DNA of 64,000 nt from Sulfoacidibacillus thermotolerans (GCF_003144315.1 NZ_MPDK01000009.1:35325-99324); one strand, 5' to 3'; positions 9,385 to 18,461 are shown, numbered from the stretch's first letter. Made by a program: numbers and translations. The notes: generated from the letters alone by a model not told the origin.

Positions 9385-10679
9385 CGTGTCCCTGGAATCT
9401 CAGGCGGATCAAGCTGTGTGCCAATTCGTCGAACAATCACTCGCACGTGTAACTTTGTCACAATTCTTGGCAACTGTCGATGCCAATTGTACTGTTGCAT
9501 TGCTCCATAGGTTGGAAATAATCCGCGTGCATAGCGAAAAAAGCCAAACGGATCAACATCGTAAGTGACAAACATTTTGTGAATGAGAGACATTTCCTGT
9601 TTACTGATTTCTTTCTCTATTTTTTTCTCCAATTGTTTGCGTGCGCGAGAACTCACGAACGAAGCATCTGTCTGATCCCCTAGCAAAGTCCCTTCAAAAG
9701 ATTGTGTAATGTCAATGACTGGACGTTCTCCAGATAGAGCAATGCGAACTTGTTCTGGTTTTGCATTGTGTACCATCAAAGTAACAGGCGCAGGTTGCCC
9801 AATCGGAGAGTGCACAACGACAATCGCTCGATGTAACTCCCCGGATAGCAATTGCAAATAGCGTGATTGCTCCCCATCTAAAATTGTCTGCATCCGATCT
9901 GCCCGAAAGATTGCTGTCCCGACACATTCTATCGGATTTCCTCCCGCCCGATTCATTTTCCCGGGCTCAGTATTGGCATTTTGCGACCGCAAATCATCCG
10001 TGGAACCAGAAGTTTTTTTATTCTCTTTGCCTACTTGTTCGTTCTCGCTCAATACGGGTAAAACAGGGTCAGTATTTGGCATCTCCAACGCATTCATAAA
10101 TTGGTGCACTTCAACTGAAGGGGCATACCCTGTACGTTCGCTAGATTCCTGTAAATCTTCAAACACTCTTGTCGCCGAAGTTTCTAGGACGGGTTTATCA
10201 TGAACAAAGATATTGCCTACACTGCCCTTTGCAACAAATAAAAAAAGCGTTCTGCGGAACTCTCGATAGCGCACGAGTGCGCGCATATAGGGTAAAACAC
10301 CCTGCCGCGCCGCCCTTTCACCAAAAAGAATCGCCGCTAAATGTGAGAGATTGAGTTTGCGTTCGACACCCGCATTCATGACATTAAATGCTTCGTGCAA
10401 ACTTTTTCCTGTCGCCGAAACGATCGGCGTCCCTGTACGAAAATCACCGCCAGCTCCTCCACCCCCACTCCCCCCGCCACCACCGCTTGAACCCGAAAGC
10501 TTACTGGGTACAGCGATACGACCTGCAACAACAACGTCGTTGCCTTTTATTTGTTTATCAATCCCCATCGTCACAAGAAACGCCTGTCCCTCAAGTTCCG
10601 AACGGTCATAGCAACCCGTTATAGATAGACTGACGAGTAGACCTGCGAGCAGATAGCAACATCTCATTTTGCGGCGCAT
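9381..10679 (-). CDS. Ger(x)C family spore germination lipoprotein
   Basis: Ger(x)C proteins are the lipoprotein C subunits of nutrient germinant receptors in the spore inner membrane. The start ATG 10677-10679 has GGAAGGGG upstream and gives 432 residues. The signal peptide ends in a lipobox (SLSITGC), followed by YDRSELEGQAF, the typical N-terminal family motif, and the C-terminal domain has MFVTYDVDPFGFFRYAR. A glycine-rich insertion (SSGGGGGSGGGGAGG) near mature residue 60 is unusual. No GerA- or GerB-type partner is adjacent, so this C subunit is an orphan in the window. It is divergent from ylbP. Confidence 0.88.
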   Translation of the reverse strand: MRRKMRCCYLLAGLLVSLSITGCYDRSELEGQAFLVTMGIDKQIKGNDVVVAGRIAVPSKLSGSSGGGGGSGGGGAGGDFRTGTPIVSATGKSLHEAFNVMNAGVERKLNLSHLAAILFGERAARQGVLPYMRALVRYREFRRTLFLFVAKGSVGNIFVHDKPVLETSATRVFEDLQESSERTGYAPSVEVHQFMNALEMPNTDPVLPVLSENEQVGKENKKTSGSTDDLRSQNANTEPGKMNRAGGNPIECVGTAIFRADRMQTILDGEQSRYLQLLSGELHRAIVVVHSPIGQPAPVTLMVHNAKPEQVRIALSGERPVIDITQSFEGTLLGDQTDASFVSSRARKQLEKKIEKEISKQEMSLIHKMFVTYDVDPFGFFRYARGLFPTYGAMQQYNWHRQLPRIVTKLHVRVIVRRIGTQLDPPEIPGTR

Positions 10680-10814
10680 CTTTCCGACCCCTTCCACTGT
10701 CCATTTATAACCTGCATAACAATCCCTAAGCTTATGTATAAAGGAATGCACAAGGAACAAAAATCAAACGCGTGATTGTGTATAATGAAGTTGAAAACTG
10801 AAGGAGGGGAGTCC

Positions 10815-11273
10815 ATGACGGACGTCATTCGGTTGCAAATTAATTACCATACACTCGAAGAATTTAAACGTTTTAATGAAAATGGTCTCGAAGAACTTTC
10901 CATGCTGGATGAACTCAAAGAAAACATGGTAGAAAACCAAATTGATAGTCCGTTTTATGGGATTTACGAGGACGGCAAATTAGTGGCACGCATGAGTCTC
11001 TACCCGATTCACGCGAAATACGATCGCTATTTTGATCCTCCGCGCGATTACCTTGAACTCTGGAAACTTGAGGTGCTCCCTGGCTATAAAGGCCGAGGTT
11101 TGGGGACAGCGCTCGTTGAATATGCAAAATCTTTAGGTCACGCAATCAAAGTAAATGTACGTGGACAATCCCATCCCTTTTTCTTGCGTCTTGGATTCAC
11201 GCCTGTGAAATATGATGCACAAAGAGATCGCGGTGAGAATCCCTATGTGTGGATTCCTGAAAAGGAGCGCTGA
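10815..11273 (+). CDS. ylbP: GNAT-family N-acetyltransferase, YlbP-like
   Basis: This 152-residue protein closely follows B. subtilis YlbP as I recall it: SPFYGIYEDGKLVARMSLY, LELWKLEVLPGYKGRGLGTA (acetyl-CoA-binding Gly-rich loop) and RDRGENPYVW. ATG 10815 has a strong AAGGAGGGG seven bases upstream. The acceptor substrate is unknown. In B. subtilis ylbP lies next to ylbO (gerR), and a GerR homolog is found here at 12248-12850, with sodA between them, so part of the synteny is preserved. Confidence 0.88.
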   Translation: MTDVIRLQINYHTLEEFKRFNENGLEELSMLDELKENMVENQIDSPFYGIYEDGKLVARMSLYPIHAKYDRYFDPPRDYLELWKLEVLPGYKGRGLGTALVEYAKSLGHAIKVNVRGQSHPFFLRLGFTPVKYDAQRDRGENPYVWIPEKER

Positions 11274-11457
11274 TTCCTTCATTCCAGAAGTCGGCCAATC
11301 GCAAGACGCGCAGACGCTTTGCGCAAAAATCGATCAGACGTTACATGACGTTGAAGAGTACTACGAAAAGCATCCCGCAGGACGTTATCTTTACTCGCGC
11401 AATGGACACGTAGAGGACCTCAAACAGGCATTTACATCTGCCTTGGCAGCAATCTAG
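11245..11457 (+). CDS. Small hypothetical protein overlapping ylbP end
   Basis: A frame shifted relative to ylbP runs on for 184 bp past the ylbP stop and encodes a credible tail (DVEEYYEKHPAGRYLYSRNG). The start is uncertain: ATG 11245 gives 70 residues inside the end of ylbP, and AAGGAG at about 11260-11266 might serve an unusual start further on. It is charged and probably helical with no recognised domain. It precedes sodA and is likely transcribed with ylbP. Confidence 0.4.
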   Translation: MCGFLKRSADSFIPEVGQSQDAQTLCAKIDQTLHDVEEYYEKHPAGRYLYSRNGHVEDLKQAFTSALAAI

Positions 11458-11499
11458 CTATAAAGTTGTTGCAACACACCGCCATTTGTCGGGGTATGG

Positions 11500-11505
11500 T
11501 ATAAT
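11500..11505 (+). promoter_or_regulatory. Extended -10 element upstream of sodA
   Basis: TATAAT is preceded by TGG, giving an extended -10 (TGGTATAAT), about 67 bp before the sodA start codon. No good -35 is seen at the right distance, as is common for extended -10 promoters. Confidence 0.45.
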
Positions 11506-11571
11506 GAAAATTGGTTGATCCGTACAATGGCGGTCAACCTGTTACATATACGAGGAAAGAGGGGACTCTTC

Positions 11572-12183
11572 ATGGCATTTGAAACACCTGCACTACCGTA
11601 TGCAGCCGATGCACTAGAACCGTACATCGATGCAAAAACAATGACTGTGCACCACGATGGACATCATGTTGCGTACACCAATAACTTAAACGCCGCATTA
11701 GAAAACCACCCAGATTTACAAGCAAAATCTGCAATTGACATTCTTAAAAACATTCATGATGTGCCTGAATCCATTCGCACAACGGTTCGCAACAATGGAG
11801 GCGGCCACGTCAACCACAACATGTTTTGGAAGTTATTGAGTCCAAACGGCGGTGGAGAACCGACTGGCGAACTTGCAGATGCAATAAATAAGGAATTTGG
11901 CAGCTTTGCGAAATTTAAGGAAGAATTTGTGAAAGCAGCAGCTACGCGGTTTGGCAGCGGCTGGGCCTGGCTTGTGCTTGATTCGACAGGAAAACTCGCA
12001 ATCACGAGCACGCCGAACCAAGACAGTCCCTACATGGATGGCTTGACGCCCATTTTAGGGCTCGACGTATGGGAGCACGCTTACTACCTCAAGTATCAAA
12101 ACAAGCGCGCAGATTATATTTCTGCTTTTTGGAATGTGGTCAATTGGCCGCAAGTTGCGGAAAACTACGCAAACGCAAAGTAA
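11572..12183 (+). CDS. sodA: Superoxide dismutase, Mn/Fe family
   Basis: The 203-residue cytosolic enzyme disproportionates superoxide. ATG 11572 follows AAGAGGGGA; the frame extends upstream without a ribosome site. Metal-ligand regions are visible: the first His in [14 protein letters not shown], the second in [11 protein letters not shown], and Asp and His in [24 protein letters not shown] and GSGWAWLV are typical of the Mn-type, though Mn versus Fe cannot be settled by eye. It is followed by a strong bidirectional terminator. Confidence 0.95.
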   Translation: MAFETPALPYAADALEPYIDAKTMTVHHDGHHVAYTNNLNAALENHPDLQAKSAIDILKNIHDVPESIRTTVRNNGGGHVNHNMFWKLLSPNGGGEPTGELADAINKEFGSFAKFKEEFVKAAATRFGSGWAWLVLDSTGKLAITSTPNQDSPYMDGLTPILGLDVWEHAYYLKYQNKRADYISAFWNVVNWPQVAENYANAK

Positions 12184-12207
12184 AAAGCAAAAATAACTCG
12201 CAATCGT

Positions 12208-12249
12208 AAAAAAGGCGGACAGGGCATATGCTCTCGTCCGCCTTTTTTT
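12208..12249. terminator. Bidirectional rho-independent terminator between sodA and gerR
   Basis: GGCGGAC and GTCCGCC form a GC-rich stem flanked by an A run on the left and seven T on the right, so it can work for sodA on the plus strand and for gerR on the minus strand. Confidence 0.9.
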
Positions 12250-12850
12250 ACGATTCCTCTTCCTGGTTATCAGAGCTAATATGTACAGTCACTTCTGTTA
12301 TGGGGCGCAAATCGCTAAGTTGCCGTTTGCGTGCCCGATCGACAATCTCAAGGAGAGCCTTATAATCCTCGTTGATCATCTGATATTCATCAGATACATC
12401 ATGCAATCGTTGCAATAAATCGGATTTGTCTTTGCGTAACTTTTCCACTTCCATCCGAGCCGAATCAACATCTCGTTCCAGTTGCTTGACGCGGTTTTGC
12501 AACGCCATAAAATCGCGTCGATACTGCCGTAAAAACTTTAAAACCGCATTCCATGTTAAGACGTGGGCTTGCGCCTCTTCCATCTCATCCACGTTTCCCT
12601 GCGGATGTCTCAGCCGTTCATCACGATGCTCTCTACGCTCGAGTTTTGCAAAGTCAATCGCAGCTAAAAACTGTTTCCGAACGCAGGCATTCCAGCGATA
12701 CCCACAGGCTGCCGGTGTGCGCTTTAGGGCTTGCGCGCCTTCTTCAAATGCAGCTAATTGGGTACTCCCCTCCCGAATATGACGCAAGATAATCTCCGCT
12801 AATTTTGCGTCATCCTCAGGGGTCCATGCATCCTGTCTGATCGTCTTCAT
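12248..12850 (-). CDS. gerR: RsfA/GerR-family sporulation transcription regulator, YlbO-like
   Basis: The 200-residue protein has an N-terminal Myb/SANT-like DNA-binding domain ([19 protein letters not shown], then [17 protein letters not shown]) typical of RsfA, YlbO/GerR and related sporulation regulators. A long coiled coil follows (about residues 85-170, with [20 protein letters not shown]). ATG 12848-12850 has GGAGGGG upstream; a TTG at 12868 lies before this site. GerR acts in the mother cell under sigma E in B. subtilis, while RsfA acts in the forespore. Proximity to ylbP favours GerR. Confidence 0.85.
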   Translation of the reverse strand: MKTIRQDAWTPEDDAKLAEIILRHIREGSTQLAAFEEGAQALKRTPAACGYRWNACVRKQFLAAIDFAKLERREHRDERLRHPQGNVDEMEEAQAHVLTWNAVLKFLRQYRRDFMALQNRVKQLERDVDSARMEVEKLRKDKSDLLQRLHDVSDEYQMINEDYKALLEIVDRARKRQLSDLRPITEVTVHISSDNQEEES

Positions 12851-12956
12851 GCCCGTATACCCCTCCAAATACCGAGGCTTCTACGGGTATATATATGCAC
12901 GGACTGGTGAAATACAGCACTGCGAATTTAACAACTTTACAATCTGGGAGCAAATT

Positions 12957-14081
12957 TCATCCCCTTTGCAACGGCTCTGCAAGCATCACGAAAAAGCGGT
13001 CGCCAAATCCACCCGGCATGACTAGCTGTTTGAGTTTTTGCGAAAGCGAGTGGTCTTTTTGTTGCATAGCGTAAAATACTTCTTCTAATGCCGAAATCCC
13101 CATTAAAAAAGGGCCTTGCCGCTGTAACAATTGCGTAGTATATCCGTAGGAGAAAAGCACATCGCTCACAAACGTAAAATCAACATCAAACGTCACGTCC
13201 ACTTCGCCCGCAAGATCTAGCCAATCCTCTATCATATGATGGGCAAAATAAGACCGTAAAGATCCATAGGGACGATCTTCAGCGATGACGTCACGCGTCA
13301 ATCCTCCATAGTCGATCCACGCGATATAACGCGGGTGCAATACTTCTGTTATTTCACGAATCAATTGTGGCAAACTCACCTGCATCTCTGTGATCAGAAC
13401 ATCGGCGTCAAGCTCCGCAAAAAGCGGAAAAACGTATCGATTCGCATATTCCTGTAAGGGACCTGCCACCACAGGTTCAAAGTAAGTGACAAGTTGCTTT
13501 CCCCCAAAAGGACCTACAGGTTGATCAGGAGGAAGCGATTTTGCAGTTGTCACCATGAGACGCCAAACTTCCTTGTTGCGAGTTACCCGCACAACTTCAC
13601 ATGGCAGTGCATCAAGCACTTCGTTGCCAATCACCCACGTAGTTTGGGGCCAATCTTTTTGCATCGCCTTAGCCGCTTCAACGGTTGACGCGATTGCAAA
13701 TTCAACAACGCCATTACAATCCCGTTCCGTTAGTATCTGCTGCAAACGTTCAACCGTACGCTTGCGCGCAAAAGGAGAGAGGTCGATTCCTACATAGAGT
13801 AATCGCTGAGTCTCCTTGCAAACACGAAGCCACTCTTTCACCAGTCCTGCTGCAAGATCACCGTCACCACACCCGAGTTCAACAATGCAAATCGCGTGCG
13901 TCAAAGGTGATTGTTCCATGACAAAGCGAGCCCACAGGGCACCAAATAGCGGCGACACCTGTGCGCTCGTATAAAAGTCACCCAAACGGCCAAACCGATC
14001 TCGCTCTGTCATATAGTAGCCATTTTCTCCATATAGAGCTTCTTTCATATATGTAGAAAATGGAATAGGGTATGCGCTCAT
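12957..14081 (-). CDS. SAM-dependent methyltransferase, MidA/NDUFAF7 (DUF185) family
   Basis: A 374-residue class I methyltransferase. The N-terminus has the family signature [17 protein letters not shown] with [14 protein letters not shown], and the SAM site is [15 protein letters not shown]. In mitochondria the family methylates an arginine of a complex I subunit; the bacterial target is unknown. The start codon overlaps the clpP stop as ATGA, so it is translated with clpP as a two-gene unit, an uncommon pairing. Confidence 0.85.
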   Translation of the reverse strand: MSAYPIPFSTYMKEALYGENGYYMTERDRFGRLGDFYTSAQVSPLFGALWARFVMEQSPLTHAICIVELGCGDGDLAAGLVKEWLRVCKETQRLLYVGIDLSPFARKRTVERLQQILTERDCNGVVEFAIASTVEAAKAMQKDWPQTTWVIGNEVLDALPCEVVRVTRNKEVWRLMVTTAKSLPPDQPVGPFGGKQLVTYFEPVVAGPLQEYANRYVFPLFAELDADVLITEMQVSLPQLIREITEVLHPRYIAWIDYGGLTRDVIAEDRPYGSLRSYFAHHMIEDWLDLAGEVDVTFDVDFTFVSDVLFSYGYTTQLLQRQGPFLMGISALEEVFYAMQQKDHSLSQKLKQLVMPGGFGDRFFVMLAEPLQRG

Positions 14082-14656
14082 GGAAGCAAAACCTGATCGA
14101 TTAACCCATATTCCTGTGCTTCATTCGCTGACATGAAAAAGTCTCGATCTGTATCCTTCTCAATACGTGATAGAGGTTGTCCGGAATGCTCAGCAATCAA
14201 TCGATTAAGGCGGTCACGCGTACGTAAAATATGATCGGCAGCAATTTTAATATCGCTCGCCTGTCCGCGTTGCCCTCCTAACGGCTGATGAATCATAATT
14301 TCGCTGTTTGGCAAAGCTGAACGCTTGCCTTTTGCTCCCCCTGTAAGAAGCACCGCACCCATTGAAGCTGCAAGTCCAACGCAAATCGTTGCCACATCAG
14401 GCTTAATCAAATTCATCGTGTCATAAATTGCAAGTCCCGCAGATACAGATCCACCCGGACTATTAATATAAAGGAAAATATCTTTCTCTGCATCCTCCGA
14501 CGCCAAAAAGAGCAATTGCGCTACAACTGCATTGGCAACATCATCATCGATTTCTGAACCCAAAAATATGATGCGATCCTTTAACAAGCGTGAATATAAA
14601 TCATACGCTCGCTCTCCGCGACTCGTTTGTTCAATGACTGTCGGGATGACACTCAT
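14078..14656 (-). CDS. clpP: ATP-dependent Clp protease proteolytic subunit
   Basis: This 192-residue serine protease subunit forms the tetradecameric chamber used by ClpC, ClpX and ClpE unfoldases. The catalytic Ser is in [11 protein letters not shown], the His in MIHQPLGG and the Asp in KDTDRDFFM. The start [19 protein letters not shown] is the usual processed N-terminus. AGGAGG lies upstream. No clear CtsR or CIRCE operator was found in the 110 bp before it, where a TATGAT -10-like element occurs at about 14748-14753. Confidence 0.96.
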   Translation of the reverse strand: MSVIPTVIEQTSRGERAYDLYSRLLKDRIIFLGSEIDDDVANAVVAQLLFLASEDAEKDIFLYINSPGGSVSAGLAIYDTMNLIKPDVATICVGLAASMGAVLLTGGAKGKRSALPNSEIMIHQPLGGQRGQASDIKIAADHILRTRDRLNRLIAEHSGQPLSRIEKDTDRDFFMSANEAQEYGLIDQVLLP

Positions 14657-14765
14657 CTGCGCTTCCTCCTTCAGACAGTTCCTGCCGCGTTCCTTGCACT
14701 ATGTAAAGAGGATCGGCAACGTCCGATCCTCTGCCATTCATGCGTATCATACCACACTTTTAGCG

Positions 14766-14936
14766 CTAACGAAATCGAACCCCAAATTTTCCGCTTTCGG
14801 TTTTATACAATTGGAGTTCAGATGGAGAACAGCGACCAAAAACTTTTTGATCTCCTTCCATCCACATCGCCGCACAATATGCTTCAAACTTTGTGTCATA
14901 GAGCCCCGCAAAATAGACCCATGAAGCAGGAGCCAT
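14766..14936 (-). CDS. Small uncharacterised protein upstream of clpP
   Basis: A 56-codon frame starts at ATG 14934-14936 (alternative GTG 14945) and ends with TAG 14766-14768. GGGGTG lies upstream. The product begins MAPASWVYFAGLYDTKFEAY, continues with EGDQKVFGRCSPSELQLY and ends GKFGVRFR. Its composition looks like a genuine small soluble protein, rich in aromatic residues and Gly, while the other frames here give unlikely proteins. No family is recognised. The clpP promoter probably lies between it and clpP. Confidence 0.45.
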   Translation of the reverse strand: MAPASWVYFAGLYDTKFEAYCAAMWMEGDQKVFGRCSPSELQLYKTESGKFGVRFR

Positions 14937-15161
14937 CCCGAACACCCCCAGTCACAATGAATAGGCTTAGTGTAAGGCGTGATACTTTCCTTCATTCGTG
15001 GAATATTTTTCTTCGTTTTTTCCGTAGAATGGAAGATATAAGGGCGAAAGAACAGGGTTGTCGGAATGCTCAAAACTTCGTATGATGAATGTAAAGTATC
15101 CCTCATTTATCGTTGAAAGTTTTGACCCGAAAAGCCACTTTCTTTTCAGGGGGCGATAAAC

Positions 15162-15623
15162 GTGATTACACAAACCGAGTTAGATGAATTGCGCATAAAG
15201 CTTTTGCCGCCAGGCGCAGAGCGCGTTTTGGAACTACTCGCAGCACATCGGGAGCGTGTGGAAGCCATTACCGTCGTGATGGATAAAGTACCGCTGCTCA
15301 TTATCGGACGACACGGCATGATCGCGCGCTTACCCATGGATGGAGTTTTGCAAAAAGTCTCACAGACAAAAGACGTGGTAACCATGTTAGAACGTTTTTT
15401 TGAAGGGGAAAATGTGCTTTACTTATTTGTAAATTTACCTGCTCTACAAATTCCCCTGTTCATTTCGCAGATGCTCCAAGAAACAGCGCAAAAGTATCAA
15501 CACATGTTGACTCTGCGCACATGCATCGACGAAGCGCTTGATCGAGGAGATCGCAATGCATTTCTTCACTATACAGCTGAACTGCGGGACTTGGAGAAAG
15601 AAGATTTCAACCATATGTCATAG
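15162..15623 (+). CDS. IDEAL-domain-like protein, hypothetical
   Basis: ATG? the frame opens at GTG 15162 behind AGGGGGCG and gives 153 residues. The last 40 residues contain CIDEALDRGDRNAFLHYTAE, matching the IDEAL motif found at the C-terminus of small Bacillales proteins such as YpiB. The N-terminal part is alpha/beta-like (AHRERVEAITVVMDKVPLLI, then IGRHGMIARLP) and not recognised. IDEAL peptides are thought to be protein-interaction elements. It is followed closely by the DUF3055 gene, probably cotranscribed. Confidence 0.65.
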   Translation: MITQTELDELRIKLLPPGAERVLELLAAHRERVEAITVVMDKVPLLIIGRHGMIARLPMDGVLQKVSQTKDVVTMLERFFEGENVLYLFVNLPALQIPLFISQMLQETAQKYQHMLTLRTCIDEALDRGDRNAFLHYTAELRDLEKEDFNHMS

Positions 15624-15665
15624 GGAATGTACATTTCCTATACAGAATGTAGATGGAGCGTGGAC

Positions 15666-15932
15666 ATGGAAAACCTAGATCTCCTGTATGACGAAACTGA
15701 ACAATGCCCTGTACGTTACGTTGGATTTATAGGATTACATTCTCATTTTGACTTGGCGATTGTGTCGACTAGCCATTTTTATGCAAAAAAAATGGTCATT
15801 TCGACCCAAACAGGGAAAATGGCCCTATTAAGTGCGCAAGAAGCGGAAGATGTTGCCTACCTTTCATCTGTTTTTGCAATAACGGCGGATGAAGCAGAGG
15901 AACTTTCCGCTTTTCTTTGCGCGAATCTGTAG
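15666..15932 (+). CDS. DUF3055 family protein
   Basis: The 88-residue protein from ATG 15666 (GGAG upstream) matches the Bacillales DUF3055 pattern: LYDETEQCPVRYVGFIG, then FDLAIVSTSHFYAKKMVI, then TGKMALLSAQEAEDVAYL and a Glu-rich end. The family has no established function. The frame is open upstream from 15627 but that part lacks a ribosome site. Confidence 0.75.
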   Translation: MENLDLLYDETEQCPVRYVGFIGLHSHFDLAIVSTSHFYAKKMVISTQTGKMALLSAQEAEDVAYLSSVFAITADEAEELSAFLCANL

Positions 15933-16021
15933 TACAAGCAAGAACATAAACTTACTCTATGTACGCTTTGCAGTCGAACCGTTCACGCAAGTTTCGAAGA
16001 CTTTCGATGACGTACAAACCT

Positions 16022-16477
16022 TTACGTTGCAACAGAAAAAAAGTGGCTATAACGCTCCATAAACGCTTCAGAAACTTGCGCATGTTCGTCTGCATCCACA
16101 ACCGCTTCCAGTTGTACGTCATCTGCCTCACCGATAATTCGCAAAAAGTAGAGCGTCTGCTCATCTGTATTACGCTCATAATACGCCCCGTACATATCTG
16201 GCCCCACCGGAAAGTACGTCCCAAGCGCCAATCGCTTTGTCTCTCCTTCTCCTTCAGCCATTTCTACGAGCAAAATTCGATCGACCGCAGCGCGAATCTG
16301 TTCTTCAAACAATCCACCTGGATAGTCTAATTGAAGGACATCCCCTTCACTTTCACGGATCAGAAACAATTCTCGATGTGCATCACGTTCAAATACGATG
16401 AATAATAAATGGGTATCTTCGTAAAAAAACGGAAAATATTCTGCCCGAGGGAACATAATTTTAGGTAATTCAGCCAC
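16022..16477 (-). CDS. Hypothetical protein
   Basis: A 151-residue reading from GTG 16475-16477, preceded by AAGGGGAG. It is an acidic alpha/beta protein with repeated strand-like segments (LLFIVFERDAHRELFLI, DMYGAYYERNTDEQTLYFLR) and no signal peptide or membrane segment. I do not recognise the family. It is convergent with the DUF3055 gene, and its promoter region is shared with the divergent small membrane protein gene at 16636. Confidence 0.6.
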   Translation of the reverse strand: MAELPKIMFPRAEYFPFFYEDTHLLFIVFERDAHRELFLIRESEGDVLQLDYPGGLFEEQIRAAVDRILLVEMAEGEGETKRLALGTYFPVGPDMYGAYYERNTDEQTLYFLRIIGEADDVQLEAVVDADEHAQVSEAFMERYSHFFSVAT

Positions 16478-16549
16478 AATGACTCCCCTTCCGTTCATTC
16501 ATTTTACTAAACTCGGTTCTCAGTCATTATACCGCGTTTTTCGATGACT

Positions 16550-16578
16550 ATGACATTGTGCTTCTTTTTCGTTATAAT
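16550..16578 (+). promoter_or_regulatory. Sigma-A-like promoter for the small membrane protein gene
   Basis: ATGACA (16550-16555) and TATAAT (16573-16578) are separated by 17 bp, about 58 bp before the gene starting at 16636. Confidence 0.55.
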
Positions 16579-16635
16579 ATCGACTATAAAAGTACACCTT
16601 GCAGCTTATATTCGCTATGAAAGGAGTAATTCCTG

Positions 16636-16848
16636 ATGCCACGTACGAGTCGTTATGTTTTATACTCCTTGATCTTTGCACTTGCCCTGATCGGACTCAT
16701 CATCAAAACACAAACGATCCTCACCACGTGTCTCATCCTCGCAATTCTTATAGGAGTAATTGCAGATGGATTTGACAATGCCCGTGATGAACGATTTAAA
16801 AAATACAATGTAAAACATAAGCATCATAAGCTAGGCGGCCAAGCCTAG
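16636..16848 (+). CDS. Small two-segment membrane protein
   Basis: A 70-residue protein with two adjoining hydrophobic segments (about residues 7-23 and 27-45) and a basic, His-rich tail (KKYNVKHKHHKLGG). GAAAGGAG lies upstream of the ATG and a good promoter lies at 16550-16578. No conserved domain is recognised; such proteins are common and uncharacterised in Bacillales. Confidence 0.7.
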   Translation: MPRTSRYVLYSLIFALALIGLIIKTQTILTTCLILAILIGVIADGFDNARDERFKKYNVKHKHHKLGGQA

Positions 16849-17042
16849 CCGAATTGCCAAATGCTATCACTCAGATTTCCGTATTGATAGCTTTGATATC
16901 GGCGTACGGCCGCGCGTTGATCCTCAGCTGCTCCCATCGCATAGAACAATGGAATCCAATGTTCATTCCCACCTGGTGGGACAGCTAACTTTGCATAGGA
17001 ATCATCAGATCCCTCCCTTTCATCATGAATGAATCGAATCAC
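16845..17042 (-). pseudogene. C-terminal remnant of a DODA-type extradiol ring-cleavage dioxygenase
   Basis: The 65 codons end in the characteristic C-terminus of LigB/DODA (YgiD-like) dioxygenases: KLAVPPGGNEHWIPLFYAMG followed by YQYGNLSDSIWQFG. Functional members are about 260 residues and carry the metal-binding His residues in the missing N-terminal part. No matching sequence remains in the next 100 bp upstream. It is therefore read as a gene remnant, not a small protein. Its stop overlaps the end of the small membrane protein gene by four bases. Confidence 0.7.
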
Positions 17043-17209
17043 GAAGCTACAAAGCGCACAATCACAATATCTTCATTATACATTCGCAACTTATTTTTTA
17101 TATCAGAATAAAATTCATCTCCCCCTAATTAACCTTTACATATTCCTTGTACATCATTTACAAGCAACTCATCGATTCCCTGTATAATCTGCATATAACG
17201 ATTCCCGAA

Positions 17210-17995
17210 ATGAGGATGATGGTCTTGTCGATCCTTTTACCGAGCCAACAACCCTCCTCACAAATCCCACTTCAACTCGCAGAAGAACTCGAATACATCA
17301 TCGCAACAAGAAGTATCGCAATCCATTATCAACCGATCAAGAATCTTCAGACTCATGCAATTCTCGGTTGGGAATCTCTTGCGCGCGGACCTCTGCATTC
17401 TGCATTCGCACAACCGCTCGCCCTATTTGAAGTTGCAGAGCGCACAGGTCATTTGCTTGAACTCGAGCGCATTTGCAGATCTGAGGCACTGAAGCGTGCC
17501 ATCCTATCACCCATTGACAAACTTTTTCTCAATATTTCCCCCTATATTTTATCCGATCCCACCTTTAAAGCTGGCGAAACACGGATATTGATTGAGTTAT
17601 TAGGACTTCGCCCTGAGCAAATTGTCTTTGAAATTACTGAACACCATGCAATCAAGGATTACTCTGCCTTTTTACAACTCGTGAATCACTACCGGAATCA
17701 AGGATATCAAATTGCGATCGATGATATGGGCGCAGGATATTCTGGTTTAGTGACACTCGTACAAGTAAAACCTGATTTTGTGAAAATTGACAGAGAACTG
17801 ATTTGCGGGATCGATAAAGATCAAACAAAACAGGACATTGTGCGAGCGATCGACCAAATATGCACCAGATTTAACGCAAAAGTAATTGCCGAAGGAATTG
17901 AAACAGACGATGAATTGAATTGCCTTAAGGAATGTAAAATAGAATTTGGCCAAGGCTATTTGCTGGGGCGACCAAGCTCTTCGCAAGATGCTTGA
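17210..17995 (+). CDS. EAL-domain cyclic-di-GMP phosphodiesterase (stand-alone)
   Basis: A 261-residue protein made almost only of an EAL domain, which hydrolyses c-di-GMP to pGpG. The signature is ESL instead of EAL (ILGWESLARGP). Other catalytic regions look intact: LNISP (metal-ligand Asn), FEITEH, AIDDMGAGYSG, KIDREL and VIAEGIET. The start is uncertain: ATG 17210, 17216 or 17219 lie after a TATAAT (about 17183-17188) that may be the promoter -10, while the frame itself opens at TTG 17147. No sensor domain is attached. Confidence 0.8.
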   Translation: MRMMVLSILLPSQQPSSQIPLQLAEELEYIIATRSIAIHYQPIKNLQTHAILGWESLARGPLHSAFAQPLALFEVAERTGHLLELERICRSEALKRAILSPIDKLFLNISPYILSDPTFKAGETRILIELLGLRPEQIVFEITEHHAIKDYSAFLQLVNHYRNQGYQIAIDDMGAGYSGLVTLVQVKPDFVKIDRELICGIDKDQTKQDIVRAIDQICTRFNAKVIAEGIETDDELNCLKECKIEFGQGYLLGRPSSSQDA

Positions 17996-18090
17996 ATCCC
18001 GTGCATTTGAACTTTGAAAAAGAACCATCTAATGTTAAGATGATGGTGCAGAGATTGCGCGCATGCGCAAAGAGAAAGAGGGGCCTCCCA

Positions 18091-18402
18091 TTGTCAAACC
18101 ATGATGATCACAACCACGACCATGAGCATGAATTCGTCGATGAAGAAGTTGTCATTCTAGAAGATGAAGACGGCAATGAACATGAATTCCTCATCGCAGA
18201 AACATTTGAAGTCGACGCCAGAATTTACGCTGTTCTCGTATCAGCAGACGGAACGTCAGAAGAAGGCTTTATCTTTCGCGTAGAAGAAAAAGATGTGGAT
18301 GGCGAACAATTTCTTGATTTCATCGCCATTGAGGATGATGCCGAATGGGCAAATGTTGAACGAGTGTACAACGAGATGCTCGAGGAAGAAGATCAAGAGT
18401 AA
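18091..18402 (+). CDS. DUF1292 family protein (YrzB-like)
   Basis: The likely start is TTG 18091 with AAAGAGGGG upstream, giving 103 residues; the frame opens at 17992 but overlaps the EAL gene. After a His/Asp-rich lead (NHDDHNHDHEHEF) comes the DUF1292 core: VVILEDEDGNEHEFLI, then YAVLVSADGTSEEGFIFRVE, and a strongly acidic end. This is a small, widespread Firmicutes family of unknown function, usually encoded near ruvX or alaS in Bacillus but here alone. Confidence 0.8.
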   Translation: MSNHDDHNHDHEHEFVDEEVVILEDEDGNEHEFLIAETFEVDARIYAVLVSADGTSEEGFIFRVEEKDVDGEQFLDFIAIEDDAEWANVERVYNEMLEEEDQE

Positions 18403-18461
18403 AGAGCAAAACTCCTAGAAAGTGTGAAAAACCACCTGTGAAAGATATCGCAGGTAGCCGC

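Noticed and set aside
10351..10624. Proline-rich plus-strand frames opposite the germination gene
   Set aside because: They are the complement of the polyglycine stretch of the Ger(x)C protein.
14627..15106. Long frames on both strands upstream of clpP
   Set aside because: They overlap the better-looking 56-codon frame at 14766-14936, lack ribosome sites and show no domain.
15952..16224. Minus-strand frame of 90 codons
   Set aside because: It overlaps the better frame 16022-16477 in a different phase and has poor composition.
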